The notes under the pieces are model-generated. The model saw only the letters and a program-made list of their open reading frames with translations, had not been told where the DNA came from and searched no databases. Source: Talpa occidentalis (Eukaryota; Chordata; Mammalia; Eulipotyphla; Talpidae). From it: DNA of 64,000 nucleotides. Below, one piece after another: positions 46,340-57,345 of the stretch. How positions within the stretch are numbered: the first letter of the stretch is position 1; every line of letters begins with the position of its first letter. The stretch spans positions 57,958,329-58,022,328 of the forward strand of contig NW_023601212.1 in assembly GCF_014898055.3 (NCBI RefSeq), in the 5' to 3' direction. The position numbers were made by a program, and so were the translations under genes.

Positions 46340-46800
46340 AAAAAGGGTTAGAAACTGCTTCTTACAGAGGAGGCACTTGGGATGAGCTAGTATGAACTAA
46401 GTTGAGAGTATTCATAACGGAGAGAACAGCAAGTCCTAGGGCAAAAAGGCATCACAAAGGAGGGGAGGTCAGCAAGAGCTAATAATAAAAGGACTTGTTT
46501 CAACAAAAAGGTTGGATGGTGCCCTGAGGCAGTACAGAGCCATTGAAGGATATCAAATGGGGAATACATGATAATATTTGCATTTTAAGAAAAGTCATTT
46601 CAGAAGTAATGTAAATAATGGCCTAAAGGAGTGAGAGACTTAAGTAGTGGAAAAGCTAAGCTAATGCATCTGATGTAGAGAGTTATGGCAGGACTATGTG
46701 AGCCTGATCCCAGGACCAAAGAAAATGCTGAAAAAATAGGTAAGAGAAGCAAAAGCAGCAGCACCTGTCTAGTGAAGGAACAAAAAGGATAGGTCATGTC
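46340..46800 (-). repeat. L2 fragment, right part
   Basis: Antisense L2 interior: AGAACAGCAAGTCCTAGGGC, then CAGAGCCATTGAAGGATATC, then ATTTGCATTTTAAGAAAAGT, then TAATGGCCTAAAGGAGTGAG. It follows the order of the L2 consensus as I know it. Confidence 0.65.
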
Positions 46801-47157
46801 CTGACCAGACCCCTACTAACTTTATTTTAAGTCTATAAAGTTCCCAGGAACACACAAATTAATTACTCATATAAAAAGGCATCTCTCTTTAGTCTTTGCT
46901 ACAGTTGCGTCCAACATGGTATGAATTTTTCCCTCTCATCCAATTTTCCTATACATCCCTGCCAGATAATTGCTAGTCACTCTTACTCACCATGTTTGCA
47001 AGAGGATCAGAATTTTGTAGTATCCTCTAGGGGACCTGAAAATACCAGCTCTTACATTGGGTCCCATTTTTCTACTTGCACTATTGAACTTGAATTTACT
47101 GAATGAAGAGACAATATTCATCATAGTGTATTACAATTCTTTGTTTCATATATTTTC
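46801..47157. other. Unassigned non-coding sequence
   Basis: Nothing recognised. Confidence 0.4.
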
Positions 47158-47335
47158 CTCTTGTTACAGGGCAACCTTAGGGGAAATGGGGGTGACCTGG
47201 ATGTGAGCCCTCACCTATATGTTAAGAATCTGGCACAAAACCCATTAGAAATGATAAGGGACTAAATAAAAGCAGAGGAACTATGATAAAGACAGGGAAG
47301 AGAAAGAGTAGTATTTTAAAGAAAAAAAATTAGCA
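47158..47335 (-). mobile_element. Inverted related LTR end, family B
   Basis: TGTTACAGGGCAACCTTAGG, then GGTGACCTGGATGTGAGCCC, then GTTAAGAATCTGGCAC reads as the reverse complement of the right end of the LTR at 45639-46141. The match fades after about 90-150 bp, so the rest of the LTR (to about 47.67 kb) is uncertain. Confidence 0.55.
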
Positions 47336-48109
47336 GGAACAATGCATAAGGGACACTGAGGAAGGCTGACATTTTAGGTATCTTTATACCAGTTCTCTGC
47401 CTACCGCCTCTCCTTAATGGAGATAGTGGTGACAAGATGACAAGAGAATCATTAAAAAGATGAGAAAGTGCTTCTTCCTGGGAGTTATAGGTTCTTTGTT
47501 GCTTTTAAATATGTACACCTTCCATTTGAGATGTTTTAATGAAGACTCATTTACCCTTAAGGAAACAGATGTATTCACATAGTTCTGTCTGGTTATGCTG
47601 TCTTTAGGCCTTTATGCTCTCTGTTAAAACACTCATTTTATGGACTGACAGCATTTTATCTTGAAGAATCAGTTATGGTCATTCTAACTACTAAATATTT
47701 TGTTAAGCAAGTATACAATCCATTTTTATCTTTCATCCTTCGCTTTTGTTGTATGCTAAATTCAGAGAGCTTGTATTAGGGTAGTAAATCCATAAAACCC
47801 ACACAGTATCTCCACCCAACTCCCTTCAGTCTTCAATATTCCAGTCTTCAATATTATCTGGGCACAAGGTAAGTCTAATGATTTCTACCCGAGAATCTGT
47901 TATAAAGGAGCTCTCTTGGATGGGCCGCTCCTAAAGCATTTGATTAAACCCAGGCAGACTGTGATGGAAAATTCTGTGCTGACTTCCAGAGGTCACACGA
48001 AGAAATGAACATGTGTCAACCCTAGAAAAGTATCATCTGCATTCCAGCAGCAAACTGTTTTGGAAATGTCATCCCTCGGAGGAGTTCATGCCAGACTCAA
48101 TTAAAGTCA
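47336..48109. other. Unassigned non-coding sequence
   Basis: A short tandem echo, CAGTCTTCAATATTCCAGTC, lies at 47827-47855. Part may belong to the inverted LTR. Confidence 0.4.
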
Positions 48110-48310
48110 TGGTAATAAAGAGTGGAAAGATGACACAAATGGCCAGAAAGAATTGTAAAGTCATAGAACTGAAAGGGCAATTGCATATGATCAAGTCTAA
48201 CTCCTCATTTATAATTGAAGAAACTGAGGTTCGAAGAGCTAATACAATGGGCCAGTAGCATTAACAGAACTCTCTCCAGATTTCCTGACTCCTAGCTCAG
48301 TTCTCTTTCT
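48110..48310 (-). repeat. MIR-like SINE
   Basis: CATAGAACTGAAAGGGCAAT, then CTAACTCCTCATTTATAATT, then GAAGAAACTGAGGTTCGAAG, then TTTCCTGACTCCTAGCTCAG are in the order of MIR/THER-type SINEs. Confidence 0.7.
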
Positions 48311-49794
48311 ATCACTCATTATCACTTCATGGAATCACAAAATTGTACAGAGAGATGCATTGTGACTCAGACATGCTGGCCAGTGGAATAAGGTGCCCTC
48401 CTGTCCCAAGGTCATCTTTGTGTACCAGGCTATTAAGGGTAACTATACTGGAATGTTTATTGAAATTCAGATAAGAATCTAGCTGCATCCTTTTACTGGT
48501 ATGGGGCCCAGGAGCCCCATGGGAAAGACCTTGAATTGTGTCCATAATTGAGGTCTAGACAAATACAGACATTTCTAATAGATTGAGGGGATCCCAAGGG
48601 AAGCTGTGCTCCAAAGGGCAACAATCAGACCACCAAAAAAAAAGTTACCATAAGTGGGGAGGCATCTCAGGAAGGATAGACATAGTATTAGGGACTAAAT
48701 ATAGGAAAGAGGGCAGTTATTCTGGGTACAAGATGAGGCTATCCTTAAAACACTCTCCATCCAGCCCCAATCAGCCACTGGATGTCTCATCTCCAAGGCA
48801 GATGAAAACAAATATATAAATAAATGAATCACTCTAAAACATACACATTTTGGACAAGAAAACAACCTCCACAGAGGACTGGATGATGACAATGTAATTC
48901 TTACCACTAGGGAGTAAACTACTTGTGTCATGGGATCCTACAAAGAAGTTAGACATGAGAAGGGAAATGTGTTTTCCTTACAGCAAACACTCAGAGAGCA
49001 AAGAGAGGAAGAGAAGTTTTAGACCAGCAGAAAGAACAGACATACCAATAGAAGTGGAGGTTGAACACAAATTATCAACTAGGCCAAACCATCAGAGTCT
49101 AGCATAACCAGCATGGCACAGAAGTGTCAATAGCATCAAAGTGACTAGTGACATAGCTACAGTGATGGGACACACCCATTAACACAGGGGTAAAGAAGAG
49201 CATTGCAGCAGCCCATTAATATCAGCTGCAAGGAAGACCTATGAAGATAGCAACATGTTTTAATCAAGTCATCACATAGAATGGGGAAGAAGGACAATAG
49301 TTGGCACAGATAAACTACAAAATTGTAAGATCTTTATCACGGCTCTCTTCCACATGCTTAGACAGCAAGCATATGTGTTACAGGTTGGGCTCCCAAGGAG
49401 AAAGAACACTTTGGAGACAAAAAGTTTATGCAGGAAGCTTGCTGAATATCACAGCTATGGGAACAGATAAAGCACAATGAACAGAGAAATAGCTGGCCTG
49501 TGATAAGTCACAACAAAATCCTCAGCCCGTCCTACAGATGGAGCTAGAGCTGGGATGATCTTTCAGAGTCATCCTAAATTAGGGCAAAGGAGTGATACTA
49601 CTGTATCAACCACATGGGTTGACTGTAGGAAACAAAATGTCATTGTGAATAGGTGACATTCAGCAGAGGACAGTCAACAGCCCTCAGTGGCCAACTCCCA
49701 GCAACTTGGCAAATGAGTGTTTCGGTCCTCAAGGAAGTATATGAATAGCATATACCACAATGTACTACATAAATGAAGGGAACAGCCTAAAAAG
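48311..49794. other. Unassigned non-coding sequence
   Basis: No gene. Frames of 60-80 codons only. Confidence 0.4.
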
Positions 49795-49985
49795 ACCCAC
49801 CCCATCATTTTGTTTTCTTACAACATTGTTCTCCAAGTGTAGTCCCTGTAGTTCTCTCACCACCACAGACCCTGTGAACCATTACCATGATCCCCTGTGC
49901 TCTTCCCTCCCCTGTTTTGACCCCTCTCCCTCCCCCCCACTTGTTGTTTGCCTCAAATCTAGAAAGATCCTACCATCTTTTGAGG
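49795..49985 (-). repeat. L1 3' UTR fragment
   Basis: TGTTCTCCAAGTGTAGTCCC, then AGTTCTCTCACCACCACAGA, then TGTGCTCTTCCCTCCCCTG parallels the antisense L1 3' UTR at 54270-54440. Confidence 0.65.
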
Positions 49986-50078
49986 ATTCCTAAAGCTATA
50001 AGAAAAAAGGTTGCGGTCCCACCATTTGACCTATTAATTAGCTGCTGTTAATTAGCAGAGTGAAGAATAAATTGTTCA

Positions 50079-50353
50079 GGGCCTCCCTGGTGGCGCAGCG
50101 GTTGAGCACTGGGCTGCGAAGCTGCCCACAGCCTCTGCAGCGCAGGTTTGATCCCCGGCCACCAGTGCGGGTCCCACATGGCACAACAGACCTCTCCTGC
50201 CGCACCCGCTGCTCCCCTCAGCAGTGTATTTCGCTAGTCTGCCTAGTCTGCTCCCCTCTCTGGCTCTGGTGGATTCTCTCACCCTCCCGCACTTCTGACT
50301 GTACCCAGTGCTTGTATAAATAAATAAATAAATCTTAAAAAAAAAAAAAAAAG
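50079..50353 (+). mobile_element. tRNA-derived SINE, copy 16
   Basis: Target duplication AATTGTTCA at 50070-50078 and 50354-50362. A box TGGCGCAGCGG, B box GGTTTGATCCCC, tail (AAAT)n followed by ATCTTAAAA. Confidence 0.95.
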
Positions 50354-50362
50354 AATTGTTCA

Positions 50363-52195
50363 AGTTATATCAGCCAGATTCTATAAACAAATGCTGTCTT
50401 GGAACATCCAGGCTCCAGTACAACTCAGAAAAGTTAATAAAGTCATGTATCCTAACCTTCAACCTCCAGAGACTAGTTGACAGGATGCCAAGATAGTCCA
50501 CCTGCTAGGTTTTTTCATATTCAATGGAAGAAAAAAAAAAAAAACCTCTGTGGACATGTGAGCCTAAAACTCACCTGTCCTCCACCCCTGAACTCCATCC
50601 AATAATGGAACTTCTAACCAAATGGAGATCCAAACACCACTTCTTAATGGCCTGTTAAATATTCAATGATCCTCCAAGAAGAAGGCAGCCTGTACTTGAT
50701 GTAAGCTGGGACCCTGTTTTCCATCTTCAATATATCCCTTGGAAACTATGCACTTAGCTACACCTTGGGATCCTATGGAGCAGACTCAGAGGACCCAAAC
50801 ATATTTGGATGAAAATTCTGTATGTCAGATCATGTAGTAATCTCCAGTCTGATAAACGCAGAACTTTCTATGTTGATATACCCAGAGAAAGCCATTTTCT
50901 CAAAAATATCCCAGACTCTTAGAAATTAGATTAGTCTCTAATAGGTAAGTATAAGCAAGTAGGTGGAGAGAAAGGAAGTGAGGGTGTTGGTAGAAAAGCC
51001 CTGTTTCATACTAGGGTGAGTTAAAGGATGGGAGGCATGAGCACTCTTCCTGTGACCATGACAATTGCTGGTCAAGCCTCTTTTTGATCAATCTCAGGAT
51101 AAGAGGCAAGGTGTCCCCTATACTATCAATACATGTCAGGCTCAATTTCTTCCCATATGCTGCCCACGCACATTGAATGACAAATGTCTGTCTCAAAACT
51201 TTTCCAATTATATAGCTAACATGTGTGGTCCTAAAAATGCAATTTTCTTCACCTCACCCTGTGAGCTAATTCAGTAGATCTGAGGAAAAGACTACTATTA
51301 CACACTGTTAAAGAAGTATCCAGGTCATTCAGAAACACAGTATTAGCCTAAGAGGTTAAGAGTAGAGATCTTATTACATTTACCTCTGTGTCTCTGGTAT
51401 TTACTAGAGGGATCCAAATAACTCTTCCTTCAATGAATAAAAAATGGAATAGGAAATGAACAAAGTTTTAAAGATCACTATCTTTATAAATGATCCATAA
51501 ATCTTTTCCTTTTCAGAAGAAATGTCTCTAGAATTCTTCATAACAAACCCTTAAAAATGCTGACACTTAATAATGCAAAGCACATAGTTGTCAATATTCT
51601 AGTTAAAATGTGATGCTAAAGTCCAACTCATATTCCACATGTGGTCAGTGCAGGGGACAAAAACCACCCTGATCAGGACACAAGAAAGTTCCTAAGACAG
51701 GGTGAGATTACAGGAACATTTTTTGGGAGTCAATGACACTGTGGGTCTACAATACAGTGGCATTCAACTTAAACTTCTACAAACTACCCCCTATCTTGAA
51801 TACAAGCAGCTGACTTTTAAAAATTAATTGCAGTGCTTTCCTCCTACCCCTGTTAAATTTCATCTTATTTGTTTCAGCTCATTGTTGCCATCAGTCAAAG
51901 GTCTTTCTATCATCCAGTGCATTAGACATTCCTCCTAGTTTTGTGTCATCTGAAAACTTAGTAAGAGATTTTCTGTGTTTTCTCTAACTCAATAATCAAA
52001 CTATTAAACATAATAATGACAGGGCCAGAGTTCTGAAGTATACCATTGGCGATCCCTCTTCAAATGACACAAACCTCTTAAACATTCTGTAGTAACTGTT
52101 AAAGCACCTTTCAGTCCTCACTTCCTCTTGCCAACAAAGATACCATGAGAGAACCCGAGGTGCTCAGACTCTGAGATGTGAGTTTACCTGCCACA
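50363..52195. other. Unassigned non-coding sequence, 1.8 kb
   Basis: No gene or clear repeat. Confidence 0.35.
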
Positions 52196-52199
52196 GACT

Positions 52200-52330
52200 C
52201 ACTGAGAGACACTGGGGCCTTCTAGTCTTCCTTTATCACTTGCAAATGAGGAACATGAACTAGGTGATCTCTAAGATCCCTACCAGCTCTACAACTCCAC
52301 ATTTCCTCATATCTTGATGAAATCCCATTT
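52200..52330 (+). repeat. MIR/THER-like fragment
   Basis: TGCAAATGAGGAACATGAAC, then TAGGTGATCTCTAAGATCCC, then TACCAGCTCTACAACTCCAC is a common old-SINE block. Confidence 0.6.
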
Positions 52331-52694
52331 TGCCCACACTTGTAAACCCCTCAGAGGGTAAAATAAGTTGATTTGTCATGACTATTGCTAACGAACTTAT
52401 GCTGGTTCCTAGTGAAATAGCATATTTTCCTATGTTCATAAGGCTATTTGTTTAACAGTCTATCCTACAATGCTGCAGCCCTATCTTTCTCCTCAGGCAA
52501 ATGGAAATTTAGAGATTATGATATTAAATCAAGTACAGAGTTCTAGAAGCTGACAGGGTTAAGGCAGCACTTATCTGCACAGAACATGGCATGAACATAT
52601 CCAACCTGGACTTTGTGTAAATCAACATCTAACTGTCTCATCTATAATTTCCAAAATGTACGTTGTCCATTTCATTTCAAAAGTTAAAATATTT
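52331..52694. other. Unassigned non-coding sequence
   Basis: Nothing recognised. Confidence 0.4.
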
Positions 52695-52703
52695 GCCTTC
52701 CCT

Positions 52704-53056
52704 AAGGTTTTTTTTTTAGATTTATTTATTTAATTTATTTGTTTGTTTGTTTATTTGTTTATTTATACAAGCACTGGGTACAGTCAGAAGCGCAGAAGGG
52801 TGAGAGAATTCACCAGAGCCAGAGCGGGGAGCAGAGCAGGCAGAAGGACTGAAGTACACTGCTGAGTGGAGCAGCGGGCAGCAGGAGAGGTCTGCGCGCC
52901 ATGTGGGACCCTCCTCCGGTGGCCGGGGAGCAGCCGGGGATCGAACGGGAGCAGCCGGGGATCGAACCGGCTGCTCCCGGGGATCGAACCGGCGTCGCAG
53001 AGGCCGCGGGCAGCTTTGCAACCCAGCACTCAACCGCTGCGCCACCGGGGAGGCCC
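52704..53056 (-). mobile_element. tRNA-derived SINE with triplicated B box, copy 17
   Basis: It is flanked by the perfect 9-bp duplication GCCTTCCCT (52695-52703 and 53057-53065). Between 52927 and 52999 the block GGAGCAGCCGGGGATCGAAC is present three times, the last with CTGCTCCC in inverted form. On the minus strand this gives three TTCGATCCCC B-box cores, two with the full GGTTCGATCC. At about 353 bp it is the longest SINE in the window. Confidence 0.95.
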
Positions 53057-53065
53057 GCCTTCCCT

Positions 53066-54254
53066 GTTTTTTTGGCAATACTCTGCTTTGAAATTTTTTC
53101 TTAAAGATTCTTAGTAGCAATTACATATGTGCATTTCCAAATTCATGATTTGAATGTATTTGAAAAAGTTGCTTTAATTAACATCTTTAATTCTGTTTTC
53201 CACCTTTCATTTTTCAATCCTCTTTCTTTAATAGAAAATGAGGGAAAAAAGAGGTAAGTTTGTATTATCTCCAACAACTGTTAACATTGCTTCATGTACC
53301 TTTAAAAAATAGAATAATATTTTAGTATTTTTGGGTGGTAACATTGGTTTACAACACTATATATAATTCAGAGGAGAGGCCCAAACCTCTTCACCTGGAT
53401 GCTACCTACTATCTTCTTTCAGTATTTTTATTACTTTCAAATTCTGTTTTTCCAGTCCTAATTTTACCCTTTTTTTCTGTCCTTGATTATGGGATGAACT
53501 TTTGTTTGGTGACTTTAAATGTGCATAAGAAAAAAGTTTGGACTTTTGTAGAAACCAACTTGAAAAGCAGAAAAGCAGCGAGCAGGAAGAAAGAACTCTG
53601 AGTTACTGAACTAGGATCCAGCAGCTGTTGCGAGGCCCATTTTAAGTTCTCAGAGAAGCACCCAGGAGATTAAACAACACAGAGGCTCTGAGCTTCAGAG
53701 GGCAGACCAATAAAGAAGTGTGGCTACCAGAAATTAAATTCATTTAGTTTTCACAGAAAAATGGGCTTTTACAAAGCAATTAAGGCCTTTCTTCTGAAAA
53801 CCAACGAGTTTAATGTTTCATTTTATCTTGGCTGAGATTTTTTTATTTATGAGGACAAAAAATAAGTAATCAAATTATGTGTTTTTCAAATAAAGATACC
53901 TTATATAAAATAAAAACCACAGGATGGTACAATCTAGTGCTTTATCCATAACTCTTTATTACTTATATCTGAAGATCTATACCAGAATCTGTCTACTTTT
54001 AACAACTTCCAATATCCTCTGTTGTTAACTGTTAAAAAAAAAAGCAACAGGCAAAAAAATCTTAGAAGTTAACTTTGTAAAGAGTTAGTTCAGCCCCCTT
54101 TAAATTATTATAGTAATGAAACTATCACAAAGAAAAGTTAACCATAAATAATATAATTTTCAAACTTGGTCAATAAAGATTAAATTACAATGAAACTAAA
54201 AAAGAATAAAATGTCTAAAGATCTCAGTTGCTTTTTCTTTTTCTTACTCTTCTT
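53066..54254. other. Unassigned non-coding sequence
   Basis: AT-rich. The 88-codon frame at 53335-53601 has no family signature. Confidence 0.4.
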
Positions 54255-54660
54255 TTTTGTTTGTTTTAACATTGTTGTTAATTTTTGAACCATATATGAC
54301 TTTTCCCCTCAGGTGTGGTCTCCGTAGTTCTCCCACCACCATAGGATCGGTGAGCCATCACCACAGTCCCTTGTGCGCTTCCCTTCTCTCTTTTTACCCC
54401 TCCCCAAACCCCTCCCTTTCTGGCTGCTTCAGATCTATGGTCAGCTTACAGGTTTTGTCTTTGTTTGACCCTTAGCTAATTTTCTCTATATTCCACATAA
54501 GTGAAACCATCCAATATTTACCCTTTTCTTCTGACTTATTTCACTTAGCATAGTCCCTCCCAGCTCCATCCATGTTGTCACAAATGACATGAGTTTATCT
54601 TTTTTGATCGCTCTGTATATATACCACATATTCTCAATTCATTCATCTGTTTTATACCAG
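54255..54660 (-). repeat. L1 3' end fragment
   Basis: The antisense L1 3' UTR (GTGTGGTCTCCGTAGTTCTC, CACAGTCCCTTGTGCGCTTC) is followed by ORF2-end text (AAGTGAAACCATCCAATATT, TTATTTCACTTAGCATAGTC, CTCCATCCATGTTGTCACAA). Confidence 0.8.
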
Positions 54661-55019
54661 ACTGTCCCAGTATCACAGTAAGTTCCACAGATAAAAAATA
54701 CTGTGTCCACCCCAGTGCACTTGTTCAGTCCCTGTGGAGTCAGTATCCAAGTGCATCCACACAGATCCATGCCCCCAGTCCATCACCACAGACTTAAGCA
54801 CCAGGTCAAATCCAGTGAGCCCAGGCATCAGACCTGCCCACCCAAGGACTCCAGAAGCAAATCTACCTGCAGACAATATCAGATGGCTCTGGTGGTAGGA
54901 ACTTTGCCAAAGTCAGTCTGTAAAAAGTCTTCAAATGCACAGATGCCAATGACACCATTAAAGGAACCAAAAACATTCTATTCATTGATACTAAAGAAAT
55001 ACAGGTCTAGTTATTAGAA
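54661..55019 (+). other. Unassigned; possibly an L1 5' portion
   Basis: AGATGCCAATGACACCATTA and AAAGGAACCAAAAACATTCT could come from the 5' UTR of the old L1 that follows. This is weak. The 104-codon frame at 54703-55017 shows no domain. Confidence 0.3.
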
Positions 55020-55135
55020 GGTGCATATAGTGATATGTAAAATCATTTGAAGTTAAATAGTAAAATTTAAATATGCATTCTATAAACTCTAAATCAAACT
55101 CCAAAAATAAAAGAAACCAGACAATTTTAATAATA

Positions 55136-55212
55136 TTGGATTGTCAGAAAAGTCATGATGCTTTTTTGGTGAAAAAACATTAAAAAAAGTCATGACTTTT
55201 CCGACAATCCAA
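55136..55212. mobile_element. 77-bp mariner-type MITE
   Basis: Its ends are inverted repeats: TTGGATTGTCAGAAAAGTCA at the left, and TTGGATTGTCGGAAAAGTCA when the right end is reverse-complemented. TA flanks both sides (55134-55135 and 55213-55214), the target duplication of Tc1/mariner elements. Length and design are like human MADE1. It holds no coding capacity. Confidence 0.85.
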
Positions 55213-55429
55213 TAAATCAACAAGGAGATTAAATAGAATTATAAAAAATAAACAATCCAAAAGATAATAGAAAAAGGGGACAAAAAACAGATCGATAAAC
55301 AGAAAATAAATAGCAATATGGTAGTTTAAACCAAATCAACTTAATTTTCACAATAATTGTAAATGGAATAAGCACTCCAATATAAAGGCAGATATTATCA
55401 AATTGGATAAAAACATGTTAAACCCTACA

Positions 55430-55513
55430 GCAAATGAGCCCTCAGAAGCCCATTGGGGTTTCATTTTGCGAACCGTCACTGGCCCAAGGAGGGCTCACCT
55501 TGGCAAGTGAGCC
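55430..55513. other. Small hairpin-ended insertion
   Basis: GCAAATGAGCC (55430-55440) and GCAAGTGAGCC (55503-55513) are imperfect direct repeats. Inside, TGAGCCCTC (55435-55443) pairs with GAGGGCTCA (55489-55497). It is GC-rich against the AT-rich L1 around it. The family is unknown. Confidence 0.4.
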
Positions 55514-56221
55514 TCACATACTTTATGAATATTTGCTACCCACAAGAAATCTATTTTAAAAATGAAAATAACAACAGATAGGAAGACAAAATAGTACTAA
55601 TCAAAAGAAAACAACAATATCAAAGTCAGTTTCAGAGTAATGAATAGAGGATAAGTAGAGACGATCGTTTCATATTCTAAAGAGATTAAGTTCAAGGGAA
55701 CATAACAATACTCGAAGTTTATACTCCTGCCCATAGTTTCAAAATAACCAATAGAACTATAAAGAAAAACAGTCAAATCCATAGTATATACTCAGAGATT
55801 TCAACACCCCTATGTTAATAATTAATTGAACAAGTAGATAGAAAATCAGTAAGTATGTAAGAGGCTTCAATGATATTTAACCCACATTGATATTACTGTC
55901 ATTTAGAAAACATTCCAACAGAATACACTTTCCCTTGTGCATATGAAGCACTTAATTGCATAAATGATATTCTGAGCTATTAAATTAGTCTCAATAAATT
56001 TAAAAGGATGCAAAGTATCTTCTCAAACCACAATAAAACTAAATTACAAAATGAAATGCAGAGACTATCTAAATAACCTATGAATCAAAGAAGAAATCAA
56101 AAAGCAAGGTAAGAACTGCATGACAAGGGAAAGACTGCTCAAAATTTGTGAGTTGCAGCCAAACAAGGCTTGAAGAGAAATTTACAGCAAATAAAATGCC
56201 CTTATTAAAAAGTAGTAAAAA

Positions 56222-57139
56222 CCTGAAACCATAAAATACATAGAAGGAAATATAGGCGAAACACTACGGGATTTGCACATCAAAGACATCTTTACAGACT
56301 CATCACCCAAAGCAGTGATAGTGAAGGCAAAGATAAACAGCTGGGACTACATTAAATTAAAGAGCTTCTGCACAGCAAAAGAGACAATAACAAAAACAAA
56401 GAGAAACCCCACCAACTGGGAGAACATTTTTGCACCCAACACTAATGATAAAGGACTGATCACAAAAATCTGCAAAGAGCTGATGAGACTCAGCAACAAC
56501 AAAGAAAATAACCCAGTCAAAAAATGGGCAGAAGAGCTAAAAAGAAACTTCTCTGAAGAGGAAATGCAAATGGCCAACAGACATATGAAAAAATGTTCAA
56601 CATCACTTGTAATCAGGGAAATGCAAATCAAAACTACCATGAGATACCATCTCACACCAGTGAGAATGGCACATATTAAAAAAACTAGCAACAACAAATG
56701 TTGGCGAGGGTGTGGAGAAAAAGGAACTCTTCTGCACTGTTGGTGGGAGTGCAAACTGGTCCAACCACTATGGAGAGCTGTGTGGAGATTTCTGGACCTA
56801 CTAAACATAGAGCTTCCATATGATCCAGCAATTCCACTCCTAGGTATTTACCCAAAGGACACAGAAACATCAATTCCAAAGAGCACCTGCACCCCTATGT
56901 TTATAGCAGCACTGTTTACAATAGCTAAGCTTTGGAAACAACCCAAATGCCCAAAAATAGATGACTGGATCAAGAAGATGTGGTACATATATACCATGGA
57001 ATATTACTCAGCATTCAAAAAAGATAAACACATGCAATTTGCAGCAACATGGATGGCGCTGGAAGGGATCATGCTCAGCGAAATAAGCCAAAAAGAAAAA
57101 GAAAAATACCGGATGGTCTCACTCATAGCAGGAATCTAG
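56222..57139 (+). pseudogene. L1 ORF2 C-terminal fragment
   Basis: The frame is open from the truncation point (CCT GAA ACC at 56222) to the stop TAG at 57137-57139. It has no initiator of its own and lacks the endonuclease and reverse transcriptase domains. It keeps the cysteine-rich motif [18 protein letters not shown] and the C-terminal [15 protein letters not shown] block. It is a dead-on-arrival copy, not a gene. Confidence 0.95.
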
Positions 57140-57345
57140 AAAACTTAAATAAGGGACCAGGAAAATGAATATAAGAAAGTGAAAATCAAAATCAACAAAA
57201 AACTATGAACCAGAGACACTTTTTGGGGGGTGAGGGGCGGGAGGGGAAGGATTGGGGTCAGAATGGGGCGTTTGCAATTGTATGGGGGAATATAAAAATA
57301 AAATTTAAGATTAAAAAAAAAAACATTAAAAAAAAAGAATTAGAA
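56222..57345 (+). mobile_element. Young 5'-truncated L1
   Basis: The last 306 codons of ORF2, the full 3' UTR (GGGGCGGGAGGGGAAGGATTGG-type block) and an A-rich tail. Its protein differs from that of the 10.4-16.3 kb L1 at only a handful of positions. It landed in the ancient L1. A possible target duplication, AAAAAGTAGTAA / AAAAATAGTAA, has one missing base. Confidence 0.95.

Noticed and set aside
52722..53120. 132-codon proline/arginine-rich frame
   Set aside because: It is the translated SINE with the triplicated block.
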